The translations under genes and the position numbers were made by a program. Positions 1 through 9,009 of a DNA stretch of 41,630 nucleotides are shown here, in pieces. Origin of the DNA: an uncultured Bacteroidota bacterium (lineage in GTDB: Bacteria > Bacteroidota > Bacteroidia > Chitinophagales > Chitinophagaceae); assembly GCA_903929195.1 (NCBI GenBank), contig CAIYTT010000005.1:1-41630 (forward strand), in the 5' to 3' direction. The notes under the pieces were generated by a model that did no database searches, had not been told where the DNA came from, and saw nothing but the letters and a program-made list of their open reading frames with translations. The stretch's first letter is position 1, and every line of letters begins with the position of its first letter.

Positions 1-44
1 ATCAGTAACCAATATTATTACAAATGTATCGTAATTTATAAAAC

Positions 45-78
45 AATAAAGGCTTCCTGTTTTCAGAAAGCCTTTATT
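45..78. terminator. bidirectional hairpin terminator after gldJ
   Basis: An 11-bp stem (45-55 with 68-78, AATAAAGGCTT against its complement) encloses a 12-nt loop. Read on the minus strand it follows the gldJ stop and runs into a T-rich stretch, as expected of an intrinsic terminator. It may also serve whatever gene lies to the left of the window. Confidence 0.75.
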
Positions 79-99
79 AAAAATAGATATACTTAACAA

Positions 100-1641
100 T
101 TATCTCTTATGTTTCTTTTGGTTACCAAAATTATTACCACCCGGTTGGTCATCACCGTCAGGACTACCCATTCTATCCATTACACAACGGAAACCGATTG
201 TAGCTGTAGATAAATTACCCTGTAAATAACGACGAGTACCCGGTGATAACCAATATGCACGGTCTGCCCAAGAACCACCTTTAAAAACTTTAGTAGAGTC
301 ATTTATCAAAGTATTTTCACCATATTTATATGCGTAATTAGACAATGTATCACCATCTTTAAAATTATTTAAATCATAGGTTCTTACATCATACGTTCTA
401 GTTGCTTGTAGCTTCTTAGTGCTTACCGGTTGAATTAATAAGCGACCTAATGAATCTTTTTCTTCAAATGTATAATCTTCTTGATAAACATATTCATTAT
501 AGATATTTCCACGGAAACCACGGAATTCATTCATATCAGTATGTGTTTCAGGACGATAAGTATCCATAACCCACTCATTAACGTTACCAGACATGTTATA
601 AAGACCGAAAGCATTTGGTAAATACGAATTTACAGGAGCTGTAACATCTGCATTATCATTTAAACCACCGGCAACACCCATCGCATCGCCTGCACCACGC
701 ATAAAGTTACCTTCAAACTCACCTTGATAACGATTACGTGTACCATATCTTGGTGTGTTTTTGGGTCCCCAAGGTAATGTATTACGGTCGGTAACAACTT
801 CCTCACCTCTACGTCTTTTGTTTTCAGGTGCAGGGTTGTTGCCTAATAAACCTAATGCTGCATATTCCCATTCTGCTTCTGTCGGTAATCTAACATCAGA
901 AATAAATAAACCGTCTTCATATTTCATCGGACGGAATTTATCACCACTAGGGTCAAGGTTATGTTTTAGATTTGTACCGTTCGTTCCTTCATATTGACCT
1001 GCAATATAAGTACCTGTATTGTAAACGTCTTCGTTCGATTGGTCTGTGTTAGGTTGTAAGGTTTGATTTTGAATTAATAAAAACTCATTCAATCTTTCTG
1101 TACGCCATTGGCAGAAATCAGTTGCTTTATACCAGCTTACGCCTACAACAGGATAGTGGTCATAAGCAGGCATTTTGAAATAATTTTTTACATAAGGCTC
1201 ATTATAAGCTAATGGAGAACGCCAAACTGTTTCATCAGGTTGTGTATATACGCATAATTCAGGATAGTCGGATCCATAAACGCGCCAAGTCCAATATACA
1301 TATTCGCGATAGCTCACATTTTCGCATTCTGTTTCATCCATGTAAAAAGACGATACAGAAACAGTTCTACGCATACTGTTAGCCTCTACAGTAGGTACTT
1401 CGTCTTCAGTAGCACCCATTGTAAACCTACCGCCAAGCACAAAAGTCATTCCGATAGGTGTTTGTTGTCCTTTATAGTCAGCAACTTCAAACCCGCCGTA
1501 TCTTCTGTCGTTCCAAAACCAGTTGGTAACCCTTGATACGCCTTCACCTTTGCCAAGCTTATGGGACCGGGATTCGCAGGATGTAATTAATACTGCTGCA
1601 CTGATGCCAAGTAAAATGTTGCTAAAAAGTTGTCTTTTCAT
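100..1641 (-). CDS. gldJ: GldJ-like gliding/T9SS lipoprotein (FGE-sulfatase fold)
   Basis: This 513-residue protein starts with a lipoprotein signal (LITSC, acylated Cys22) and then shows the formylglycine-generating-enzyme-like fold: GMTFVLGGRFTMGA, a central PVVGVSWYKATDFC / RLPTEAEWEYAA block, GLYNMSGNVNEWV and a final KVFKGGSW...GFRC block. GldJ is an outer-membrane-associated lipoprotein needed for gliding and for stability of other Gld proteins in Flavobacterium. The two catalytic cysteines of true FGE (CxxxxC after KGGS) are absent, so a structural role is expected. It is divergent from porU, and gldJ-porU-porV adjacency is known in Flavobacterium johnsoniae, which favours GldJ over the paralog GldK. 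The tail is Gly/Asn/Lys-rich. Confidence 0.87.
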   Translation of the reverse strand: MKRQLFSNILLGISAAVLITSCESRSHKLGKGEGVSRVTNWFWNDRRYGGFEVADYKGQQTPIGMTFVLGGRFTMGATEDEVPTVEANSMRRTVSVSSFYMDETECENVSYREYVYWTWRVYGSDYPELCVYTQPDETVWRSPLAYNEPYVKNYFKMPAYDHYPVVGVSWYKATDFCQWRTERLNEFLLIQNQTLQPNTDQSNEDVYNTGTYIAGQYEGTNGTNLKHNLDPSGDKFRPMKYEDGLFISDVRLPTEAEWEYAALGLLGNNPAPENKRRRGEEVVTDRNTLPWGPKNTPRYGTRNRYQGEFEGNFMRGAGDAMGVAGGLNDNADVTAPVNSYLPNAFGLYNMSGNVNEWVMDTYRPETHTDMNEFRGFRGNIYNEYVYQEDYTFEEKDSLGRLLIQPVSTKKLQATRTYDVRTYDLNNFKDGDTLSNYAYKYGENTLINDSTKVFKGGSWADRAYWLSPGTRRYLQGNLSTATIGFRCVMDRMGSPDGDDQPGGNNFGNQKKHKR

Positions 1642-1777
1642 AATTAAGCTAATAAATTTTTACACTAATTAGTATGCCTGCAATAAAACAAGCGTACAAT
1701 GATAAAGCAAAGTTTTGAAATTTTCAACTTTTAACGATTTTAAGTTGAAAATTTTTTCACTTTTTTTTTATTCTTGC

Positions 1778-1785
1778 CAAACATA
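1778..1785 (-). promoter_or_regulatory. possible gldJ -7 box
   Basis: CAAACATA on the plus strand reads TATGTTTG on the minus strand, fitting the Bacteroidetes TAnnTTTG -7 element. It would give a 5' UTR of about 130 nt. No clear -33 TTG was found, so this is tentative. Confidence 0.35.
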
Positions 1786-1857
1786 ATTTTTGTTAAAAAA
1801 ATACGTTATACATTCCGCAAGGCATATTAAATTTTATTTTTTTTAGTTTAATATGCC

Positions 1858-1865
1858 TATTTTTG
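1858..1865 (+). promoter_or_regulatory. porU -7 box
   Basis: TATTTTTG matches TAnnTTTG and lies 27 nt before the ATG chosen for porU. The TTG at 1863, which would extend the ORF by ten codons, falls inside this box, so the ATG at 1893 is the better start. Confidence 0.6.
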
Positions 1866-1892
1866 TATCATTGTAATTTAAAGGCAAATCTA

Positions 1893-4800
1893 ATGAAAAA
1901 ATTAATTTTCTTTCTTTGTTTCTTTTTGAACTTGTGTTTATTTTTTAAATTAAATGCAAGAACAGAACAGTTTCATGTTAATTCTAATGAGGTTTACAAA
2001 GGTTTTATAGTAGAAAAGATTCTTTTACAACAGTATGCACAACCCGAAATTAGTATCTCTAATACTACTTTTAATGAAAATAGTTCTTTACCGAAAGATG
2101 CAAAACCTACCGACCCTACTAAATTTACTGTTAGAATAGGCATGGAACGCAAAAAAATATATGCATTCATTCGTATTCCTGTATATTCTCTTGCTAATGC
2201 AACAGGCACTATTAGAATGCTTTCTGATTTTACGCTTACTATTAATGAATCTACAATTTCTGCTAAAAATAAATCGGCATTAAGAACCACAGATAAACAA
2301 CCATCCGTATTAGCATCCGGAAATTGGTACAAAATAGGTATTACCGCTACAGGCTTTTATAAAATTGATTATAATTTTATAAATAGTTTAGGCATCAATC
2401 CAAGTACTGTAAATCCGGCAGATATTCGCATATTTGGAAATGGGGGTAAAATGCTGTCAGAAGATAATTCTATAAGTCGATATAATGACTTACAAGAAAA
2501 TTCTATTTGGGTTAATGCCTCCGGCAGTAGTTTCGCATCAACCGATTTTGCTGTTTTTTATGGTGTAGGTACTACCAATTGGATTAAAGATAGTACTGAA
2601 AAATTATTTATGCATCAAAATAATTTATATGCAGATACAGCTTATTATTTCATAACATTTAACAAAGGAGCCGGTGCAAGAATAGCCGGACAAACTTTTA
2701 CGGGTACCCCAAATGTTACCGTAAACAGTTACAACTATTATGATGTACATGATTTAGATTTAATAAATCCGGTTAAATTAGGAAAAGTATGGTATGGTGA
2801 ACAATTTAATCCGATACTTTCAAATTTATTTCAAACATTTACTTTTAATCCGGGTACAACTATTGACAGTGTTTTATATAGGATTTCTATGGGTAGTACT
2901 TGCGATATTTCGGGTAGTTGCTATGATGTTTCTGTAAATGGTGCTAATACCGGCACATCTCCAATTGCTAATGCTACAACAGGAGATGATTTAATGTCTT
3001 TAAGTCCTTATACAAACAAAGTAGCATGTTATTCATCTTCTATAAACATTGGTATTAAATTTAATCCTGCTGATGCGGTTGGGTTAGGCTATTTGGATTA
3101 TGTTGAAATTAATGGACGTAGCCCTTTAACATTAACAGGTAATCAAATAAATTTTAGAGATTGGAACAGTGTGGGAGCAGGTAATATTGCCAATTATCAA
3201 TTGCAAGGGGCAAATGCAAGCACACAAGTTTGGGATGTAACAAATCCACAAATTCCGGTTTTAATGAATGGAAATTTTAGCAGCGGCACATTTACTTTTT
3301 TGCAAGATGCCTCTTATTTACATGAATTTGCTGCATTTAGCACTACAAATTTCAAGTCACCTAAATATATAGGGGTTGTCCCCAATCAAAACCTTCACGA
3401 TTCGGCTTTTTATGATTGCATTATTGTTACCTACCCCGATTTTTTAGAACAAGCAAACAGATTAAAAGCATACCATGAAATTCATGATAATATGAAAGTT
3501 ATTGTAGCTACTACTACTCAAATATATAATGAGTTCTCATCGGGTGGGCAAGATATTAGTGCTATTAGAGATTTCGAGAAAATGTATTATGACAGAGCCG
3601 GTGTGGACAGTACATTAATGCCAAAATATGTATTGCTTTTTGGTGGTGCTTCTTACGATTATAAAAATAGGGTTGCCAATAATTCAAATTATATTCCTGT
3701 ATTTGAATCAGCCTCATCAACAAATGATTTAAATAGTTTTTCAACCGATGATTTTTATGCCTTTCTTGACGATAATGAAAATATTGAAAATTATAGTGTG
3801 TATAATATTATGGATATTGGTGTAGGTAGATTGCCTGCACGAAGTGTTGCCGATGCAACAGTACTTGTAAATAAAATTATTAATTATACAAAAGATTCAA
3901 CCTTAGGCCCTTGGCGTATATCAGCAACTTTTGCAGCAGACAATAACGATGCAGCAGGTAATCACATGGATGATGCCGAATATATGGCAGCAACTGTAAC
4001 TAACAATACCGGAAATTTATATAATGAAGGCAAAGTTTACATTGATGCATTACCGGTTATTTCTACACCTGCCGGCTCCAGATGCCCGGATGCCAATGCG
4101 GGAATAAATAATCAAATTTATAAAGGAACTTTTTTGGTAAATTATAACGGACATGGTAATACAGAGGTATGGGCATCGGAAAGAATATTAACTCAAGATG
4201 ATTTTAATAATTGGAACAATGCCAATATGCTGCCGTTTATGGTTACAGCCACATGTGATTTTGGTCAATTCGACCAGCCTTCTTTTGTTTCTGCCGCAGA
4301 ACAATTAACGCTTAGAAATGGAGGTGGAGTAATTGCAATGCTCACAACAACACAAGCAGTTTATGCTGTTTATAATGTAATTATAAATTCAAATTATTTA
4401 AAATCTCAGTTCACAAAAAATCCTGACGGTTCTTGGAATACGTTTGGAGATGCAAGTAGAAAAAGTAAAAACATAACTTTTTCTACAACAATGGACTCTC
4501 AGGAACTTATAAATTTTCGCAAGTTTTCACTTTTAGGTGACCCGGCTCTCACGCCCGATTTCCCAAAATATAATATAGTTATAGATAGTATTTTAGATGC
4601 ATCTACTATGCATACTACAGATACTGTAATGGCTTTAGGGGCTTATATACTAAATGGCACATTAAAAGATTTAAGTAATAAGGTAATGCAAGATTTTAAT
4701 GGAACATTATATGTTACTTTTTATGAACAAGCTCGCACTATAAAAACAATAAGCGGTACGAATGAATCTTTTAAAATTCGTGACAATGTTATATATAAAG

Positions 4801-5636
4801 GTATTGTTTCTGTTATAAACGGACATTTTTCGTTTACATTTATTACACCTAAAGATATAAATTACAGTTACGGAAAAGGCAAAATAAGCACTTATGCCGA
4901 CAATGGTAACACAGATGCTGCCGGCGCAGATACATCTTATTATATTGGTGGTTATTCTGCCCACCCGGTAATAAGTACAGATACACCAATTGTAAAGGTT
5001 TATATTAATGATACCTTTTTTAAAGAAGGCGGGCTTACCGGTACAAATACATCTTTGTTTGTTGCATTACAAACAGAAACAGGTATTAATGTGTCGGGCA
5101 ATACTGTTGGGCACGACCTTATTGCACTTTTAGACGGTAATAAAGAGGCATCTTATGTATTGAATGATTTTTATCAAACAGCACCCAATACTTATAAAAA
5201 AGGATATGCGACTTTTCCAATTTCAGGTATTCCCGATGGTAAGCATACTCTATTTGTTAGAGCTTGGGATGTAAATGATAATACCGGTACTGGATACATT
5301 GACTTTTATGTTATGGATGGGCGAATTGTAGATATACAAAATTTAACAAACTACCCTAATCCGTTTAGCAATAGTACCTATTTTGTATTTGAGCATAATC
5401 ACCCGAATGAACAATTAAATGCAAAAATTGAAATTTATAATATTGCAGGTGCATTAGTTAAGAAAATTGAAGATACCTTTACGCCTACGGGTAGTGTAAG
5501 CAGAGAAATAAGCTGGGATGGGACAGATGAAAATGGGGCAAGGTTACCGTCGGGTGTATATGTTTATAGAATAAATATAACATCTGATAAAGGATTTATA
5601 TCCTCAGCATACCAAAAGTTAGTGATTGTGCGTTAA
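1893..5636 (+). CDS. porU: PorU, type IX secretion system C25-family sortase
   Basis: PorU is the cell-surface cysteine peptidase that removes the C-terminal sorting domain from T9SS cargo and attaches the cargo to lipopolysaccharide. From the ATG at 1893 the product is 1247 residues, with a signal peptide (MKKLIFFLCFF...). The gingipain-type catalytic pair is visible: His754 in NYNGHGN and Cys788 in TATCDFGQFD. A long N-terminal beta-rich region precedes the catalytic domain. The C-terminus (YPNPFSNST..., WDGTDENGARLPSGVYVYRI) is the FlgD/Ig-like CTD that PorU is known to keep. A slightly longer form from TTG 1863 is unlikely because that TTG lies in the promoter. It is followed by porV, which has its own promoter. 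Confidence 0.93.
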   Translation: MKKLIFFLCFFLNLCLFFKLNARTEQFHVNSNEVYKGFIVEKILLQQYAQPEISISNTTFNENSSLPKDAKPTDPTKFTVRIGMERKKIYAFIRIPVYSLANATGTIRMLSDFTLTINESTISAKNKSALRTTDKQPSVLASGNWYKIGITATGFYKIDYNFINSLGINPSTVNPADIRIFGNGGKMLSEDNSISRYNDLQENSIWVNASGSSFASTDFAVFYGVGTTNWIKDSTEKLFMHQNNLYADTAYYFITFNKGAGARIAGQTFTGTPNVTVNSYNYYDVHDLDLINPVKLGKVWYGEQFNPILSNLFQTFTFNPGTTIDSVLYRISMGSTCDISGSCYDVSVNGANTGTSPIANATTGDDLMSLSPYTNKVACYSSSINIGIKFNPADAVGLGYLDYVEINGRSPLTLTGNQINFRDWNSVGAGNIANYQLQGANASTQVWDVTNPQIPVLMNGNFSSGTFTFLQDASYLHEFAAFSTTNFKSPKYIGVVPNQNLHDSAFYDCIIVTYPDFLEQANRLKAYHEIHDNMKVIVATTTQIYNEFSSGGQDISAIRDFEKMYYDRAGVDSTLMPKYVLLFGGASYDYKNRVANNSNYIPVFESASSTNDLNSFSTDDFYAFLDDNENIENYSVYNIMDIGVGRLPARSVADATVLVNKIINYTKDSTLGPWRISATFAADNNDAAGNHMDDAEYMAATVTNNTGNLYNEGKVYIDALPVISTPAGSRCPDANAGINNQIYKGTFLVNYNGHGNTEVWASERILTQDDFNNWNNANMLPFMVTATCDFGQFDQPSFVSAAEQLTLRNGGGVIAMLTTTQAVYAVYNVIINSNYLKSQFTKNPDGSWNTFGDASRKSKNITFSTTMDSQELINFRKFSLLGDPALTPDFPKYNIVIDSILDASTMHTTDTVMALGAYILNGTLKDLSNKVMQDFNGTLYVTFYEQARTIKTISGTNESFKIRDNVIYKGIVSVINGHFSFTFITPKDINYSYGKGKISTYADNGNTDAAGADTSYYIGGYSAHPVISTDTPIVKVYINDTFFKEGGLTGTNTSLFVALQTETGINVSGNTVGHDLIALLDGNKEASYVLNDFYQTAPNTYKKGYATFPISGIPDGKHTLFVRAWDVNDNTGTGYIDFYVMDGRIVDIQNLTNYPNPFSNSTYFVFEHNHPNEQLNAKIEIYNIAGALVKKIEDTFTPTGSVSREISWDGTDENGARLPSGVYVYRINITSDKGFISSAYQKLVIVR

Positions 5637-5675
5637 AGTACTTTGTTTGTTGATTATAAGTTTCTTTTTTATCTA

Positions 5676-5706
5676 TTGACAAACTGAGGAAAAAGTAATA
5701 TTTTTG
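5676..5706 (+). promoter_or_regulatory. porV promoter (TTG-N20-TATTTTTG)
   Basis: TTG at 5676-5678 and TATTTTTG at 5699-5706 are 20 bp apart, close to the Bacteroidetes sigma-ABfr consensus. It lies between porU and porV, so porV can be transcribed independently of porU. Confidence 0.75.
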
Positions 5707-5743
5707 CGAAAAGTAAAATTTATAAATATTAATCTAAAATAGG

Positions 5744-6937
5744 ATGTCTAAAAAAATTGCTTTAATAGGCTTAGCACTCATGGCTGGGTTTTTTAACTCT
5801 TCAGTATTCGGTCAAAACTTAAATGGTCAGAATTCTAACTTTGTTACTACCGCTGTACCATTTTTAAGAATATCGCCCGATGCACGTTCGGGTGCTATGG
5901 GCGAATCGGGAATTGCAATTACACCCGATGCCAATGCCCAATACTGGAATGTTGCAAAGCTACCATTCACTGATAAAAATCTTGGTTTTTCTGTAACTTA
6001 TACACCTTGGTTAAAGGATTTAGTACCCGATATTTTTCTTGCATATCTTGCAGGTTATGGCAAATTTGGTAAAGACGGTGAAAATGTTATTAGTGGTTCT
6101 ATGCGCTATTTTTCTCTTGGTAACATTAATTATACCGACCAAATAGGCAATGGTATTGGTACCTTTATGCCAAGAGAATATTCGTTTGATTTGGGTTATT
6201 CCCGTAAACTTTCAGAATACTTATCTACAGGTGTAAGTATGCGTTATATTCGATCTGAAATTGCATCGGGTGTAAGTTATTCCGGCAATAGCTCTGAATA
6301 TAAGCCTGGTAATGCAATAAGTGCCGATTTGGGTGTTTATTATACCAAAACAAAGGAAAAAGATGATATTCACAGTAATACTATCAGTTTAGGTGCGGTA
6401 GCAAGTAATATTGGTTCTAAGATTTCTTATAATTCTACTCGTAGCGATTTTATTCCTATGAATTTAGGTATTGGTGCTGCATATACTTCTAAATTAGACC
6501 AATATAATTCTATTACTGTAGCATTAGATTTAAATAAATTATTAGTACCTATTTTAAATAGCGTTGGTAGCGATACGCAGGTATCAGTAATAAACGGTAT
6601 TTTTAATTCTTTTAAAACAGGAGACCAAATTAAAGAAATAGATGCTTCATTAGGTTTGGAATGGTGGTATCAAAACCAGTTTTCTGTACGTGCAGGTTAT
6701 TTTTATGAAGATAAATCAAATGGAGACCGTCAGTATATTACTACAGGTATTGGTTTGAAATATAATGTGTTTCAGGTACATTGTTCTTATATTATTCCAT
6801 CCGGCAGTGGCATAACAAGAAATCCATTGTCTAATACATTAAGATTCACGTTGATTTTTGCATTAGATAAAATAGAAAAAGCTGCTGCTGATAATACAGG
6901 TGGCAGTACCGGAAGTAATGTTAATGACGGGCAATAA
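5744..6937 (+). CDS. porV: PorV (LptO), T9SS outer-membrane carrier protein
   Basis: PorV is a FadL-like 14-stranded outer-membrane barrel that collects cargo from the translocon and delivers it to PorU. The 397-residue product has a signal peptide ending near FGQ, and the family-typical PFLRISPDARSGAMGESGIA segment just after it. Strongly alternating barrel strands follow, including AISADLGVYYTK, FSVRAGYFYEDKS and TLRFTLIFALDK. The last ~25 residues are a Gly/Ser/Asn-rich tail past the final strand. It sits directly after porU, the conserved T9SS arrangement, and 24 bp before the acyl-CoA-binding protein gene. Confidence 0.92.
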   Translation: MSKKIALIGLALMAGFFNSSVFGQNLNGQNSNFVTTAVPFLRISPDARSGAMGESGIAITPDANAQYWNVAKLPFTDKNLGFSVTYTPWLKDLVPDIFLAYLAGYGKFGKDGENVISGSMRYFSLGNINYTDQIGNGIGTFMPREYSFDLGYSRKLSEYLSTGVSMRYIRSEIASGVSYSGNSSEYKPGNAISADLGVYYTKTKEKDDIHSNTISLGAVASNIGSKISYNSTRSDFIPMNLGIGAAYTSKLDQYNSITVALDLNKLLVPILNSVGSDTQVSVINGIFNSFKTGDQIKEIDASLGLEWWYQNQFSVRAGYFYEDKSNGDRQYITTGIGLKYNVFQVHCSYIIPSGSGITRNPLSNTLRFTLIFALDKIEKAAADNTGGSTGSNVNDGQ

Positions 6938-6961
6938 TTTATAATTAAGAACTTCACACGA

Positions 6962-7222
6962 ATGACATTACAGGAGAATTTTATTCAGGCTGTTGCAGAT
7001 AGTAAAGCACTATCTGCAAGACCTGATAATAATACACTATTAAAATTGTATAGTTTATACAAACAAGCTACCGAAGGCGATAATACAGAGGATGAACCTT
7101 CAAACCCGTTTGATATTGTTGGCAAAGCGAAATACAATGCTTGGAATGCACTAAAGGGATTGAATGCAGACGACGCTAAAACTCAATATACAGAGTTGGT
7201 AAAAATGCTAAAAAATAATTGA
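6962..7222 (+). CDS. acyl-CoA-binding protein
   Basis: This 86-residue cytosolic protein has the length and core motifs of the ACBP family: YSLYKQATEGD, a Pro/Phe-Asp turn, then GKAKYNAWNALKG. These residues form the four-helix bowl that binds long-chain acyl-CoA esters. It starts 24 bp after porV and probably shares its transcript. A functional tie to PorV is not shown by the sequence. Convergent ubiX follows after 40 bp without an evident terminator. Confidence 0.9.
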   Translation: MTLQENFIQAVADSKALSARPDNNTLLKLYSLYKQATEGDNTEDEPSNPFDIVGKAKYNAWNALKGLNADDAKTQYTELVKMLKNN

Positions 7223-7262
7223 TTTAAAGGGATAAGAATCATAAGATAATTTGAGGTATATT

Positions 7263-7820
7263 TTATTCGCCCCATTTATAACCTGCATTATGTATGCCTG
7301 CTAATTGCAATACCCTATCAATAACAGTTTCTGCTACTTCTTCTATAGTTTTGGGTATGCTGTAAAAAGACGGCGTAGCAGGGCAAATAATACCACCTGC
7401 TTCTGTTACGATAGTCATGTTACGTAAATGAATTAGATTATATGGTGTTTCTCGAACTACACATATTAATTTGCGTCTTTCTTTTAAAATTACATCAGCA
7501 GCACGTGTTATTAGGTCATTACTGATACCACCTGCTATTCTGCCTAGGGTACCCATGCTACATGGGCATATAATTAAAGTGCCAAATGTAGAACTACCGG
7601 ATGCAAAAGGTGCTAAAAAATCATTTTTACCCCAGACTTTAAAGGGAAGTGCTTCAAAATCTCGATTCCCTAACTCATGTTCCCAAACTGTAGCGGCATT
7701 GTCGCTTAATACTAATGCTATTTCTTCAACCTGATTTTGTAAGTTTCTAAGTTTTTGTAATAAAATTTTTGCATATATAGCTCCACTTGCACCAGTTACA
7801 GCAACTACTATTTTGTTCAT
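7263..7820 (-). CDS. ubiX: UbiX-type flavin prenyltransferase
   Basis: UbiX transfers a dimethylallyl group to FMN to make the prenylated flavin cofactor of UbiD-type decarboxylases. The 185-residue protein begins with the Rossmann-like VAVTGASGAIYA and carries the family block PCSMGTLGRIAGGISNDLI, then RRKLICVVRETP, which contribute FMN and prenyl-phosphate binding. The length fits the family. No ubiD partner lies in this window. It is convergent with the acyl-CoA-binding protein gene. Confidence 0.93.
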   Translation of the reverse strand: MNKIVVAVTGASGAIYAKILLQKLRNLQNQVEEIALVLSDNAATVWEHELGNRDFEALPFKVWGKNDFLAPFASGSSTFGTLIICPCSMGTLGRIAGGISNDLITRAADVILKERRKLICVVRETPYNLIHLRNMTIVTEAGGIICPATPSFYSIPKTIEEVAETVIDRVLQLAGIHNAGYKWGE

Positions 7821-7942
7821 CTGTCTCTTTTAGTACCAACAAAACTACAAAGTTTATAACCAATTAGTCTTTGTTATTTTTTTTGGATATAAATAGATAA
7901 CTGTTATAAATATAAAATGCTCTGCTTTTTTTAGCTATCTTT

Positions 7943-8887
7943 ATGAAAATAATAATTAAAGTGAATAAAGGAAACCTAATCAGGTTCGACTGGGCAATTA
8001 AACGCCTGCTAAGACACAAAGCAAATTATATAATATTAGAAGGATTCCTTAGCGAACTTTTAAATGATGATATTAAAATACAGGAAATTCTGGATAGTGA
8101 AAGTAATAAGGAGACCAAAGATAATAAATATAATAGGGTAGATATGTTGGTAAGTAATGCCAAAGGAGAATTGATTATTATTGAATGCCAAACAAATAGA
8201 AGGCAAGATTATTTAATGCGTATGTTGTTTGGTACTTGCAAAGTAATTGTTGATAATATGGATGAAGGTAAGGGGTATAATAAAATAAAAAAAGTAATCT
8301 CTATTAATATTGTCTATTTCGATTTAGGACATGGAGAAGATTATATTTATCACGGTACAACACAATATGTAGGCATACATAAAAAAGATATTTTGTCCTT
8401 GTCGCCAGTTGAACAAAAAGTATATCATACAGAACAGATAGCAAAAATATATCCTGAATATTATATTATTAAAGTAAATCAATTTAATGAATTAGCAATT
8501 AGTGGTATTGATGAATGGGTGTATTTATTTAAAAATTCTGCTATAAAACCTAATTTTAAAGCAAAAGGAATAAAAGAAGCTGCTGAAAAATTGAGTGTAT
8601 TGCAATTAACGCCAAAGCAAAAAATAGAGTATGATAATTTTATAAAAGATTGGAGAGATTTGGAAAGCTATACGGTTGGTAATTTTGATGCCGGTAGAGC
8701 GGAAGGATTTTCGGAAGGAATATCGGAAGGGATATCGGAAGGAATATCAATTGAAGCTAAAAATACAGATACTAAAATTAATATGGCTATTTTAGAAATT
8801 GCTACAAAAATGAAGAAAAATGGGGTTGACACGAAAACAATAAGTGAAACTACCAATATTTCAATAGAGGATATTGAAAAGATATAA
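7943..8887 (+). CDS. Rpn/PDDEXK_2 family nuclease (putative transposase-like)
   Basis: This 314-residue protein resembles the PD-(D/E)XK nuclease family transposases (TIGR01784, related to E. coli RpnA recombination-promoting nucleases). The visible nuclease residues are Asp67 in KYNRVDMLV and the E81-C-Q83 triad in LIIIECQ, with Glu34 in ILEGFL as a possible first acidic residue. The C-terminal linker carries repeated SEGI units encoded by 12-bp tandem repeats, followed by a helical region ending in a helix-turn-helix-like segment (KTISETTNISIEDI). A start a few codons downstream (GTG at 7961) is possible because a weak TAnnTTTA box overlaps the first ATG. Members are usually solitary and often multicopy. 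A bidirectional terminator follows. Confidence 0.8.
   Translation: MKIIIKVNKGNLIRFDWAIKRLLRHKANYIILEGFLSELLNDDIKIQEILDSESNKETKDNKYNRVDMLVSNAKGELIIIECQTNRRQDYLMRMLFGTCKVIVDNMDEGKGYNKIKKVISINIVYFDLGHGEDYIYHGTTQYVGIHKKDILSLSPVEQKVYHTEQIAKIYPEYYIIKVNQFNELAISGIDEWVYLFKNSAIKPNFKAKGIKEAAEKLSVLQLTPKQKIEYDNFIKDWRDLESYTVGNFDAGRAEGFSEGISEGISEGISIEAKNTDTKINMAILEIATKMKKNGVDTKTISETTNISIEDIEKI
8711..8746 (+). repeat. three 12-bp tandem repeats inside the nuclease gene
   Basis: Units tcggaaggaata, tcggaagggata and tcggaaggaata run head to tail, with a diverged fourth unit at 8699-8710. Each unit keeps the frame and encodes Ser-Glu-Gly-Ile. Unit number could change by slippage without breaking the frame. Confidence 0.9.
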
Positions 8888-8945
8888 TTTTTTTAGTTAG
8901 TATAAAAATGTATCACTATATGTATCGTATAAGCAGATTTGTGTT

Positions 8946-8992
8946 GTAGGTATAAAAAAATCGCCCAATTGAGCGATTTTTTTTATACCTAC
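8946..8992. terminator. bidirectional intrinsic terminator
   Basis: A long stem (gtaggtataaaaaaatcgc with its near-perfect complement, one extra T on the right) closes an 8-nt loop. A-tract and T-tract arms make it work both ways, ending the nuclease gene from the left and the M16 operon from the right. Confidence 0.85.
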
Positions 8993-9009
8993 TTTTTATA
9001 CTTACATAT

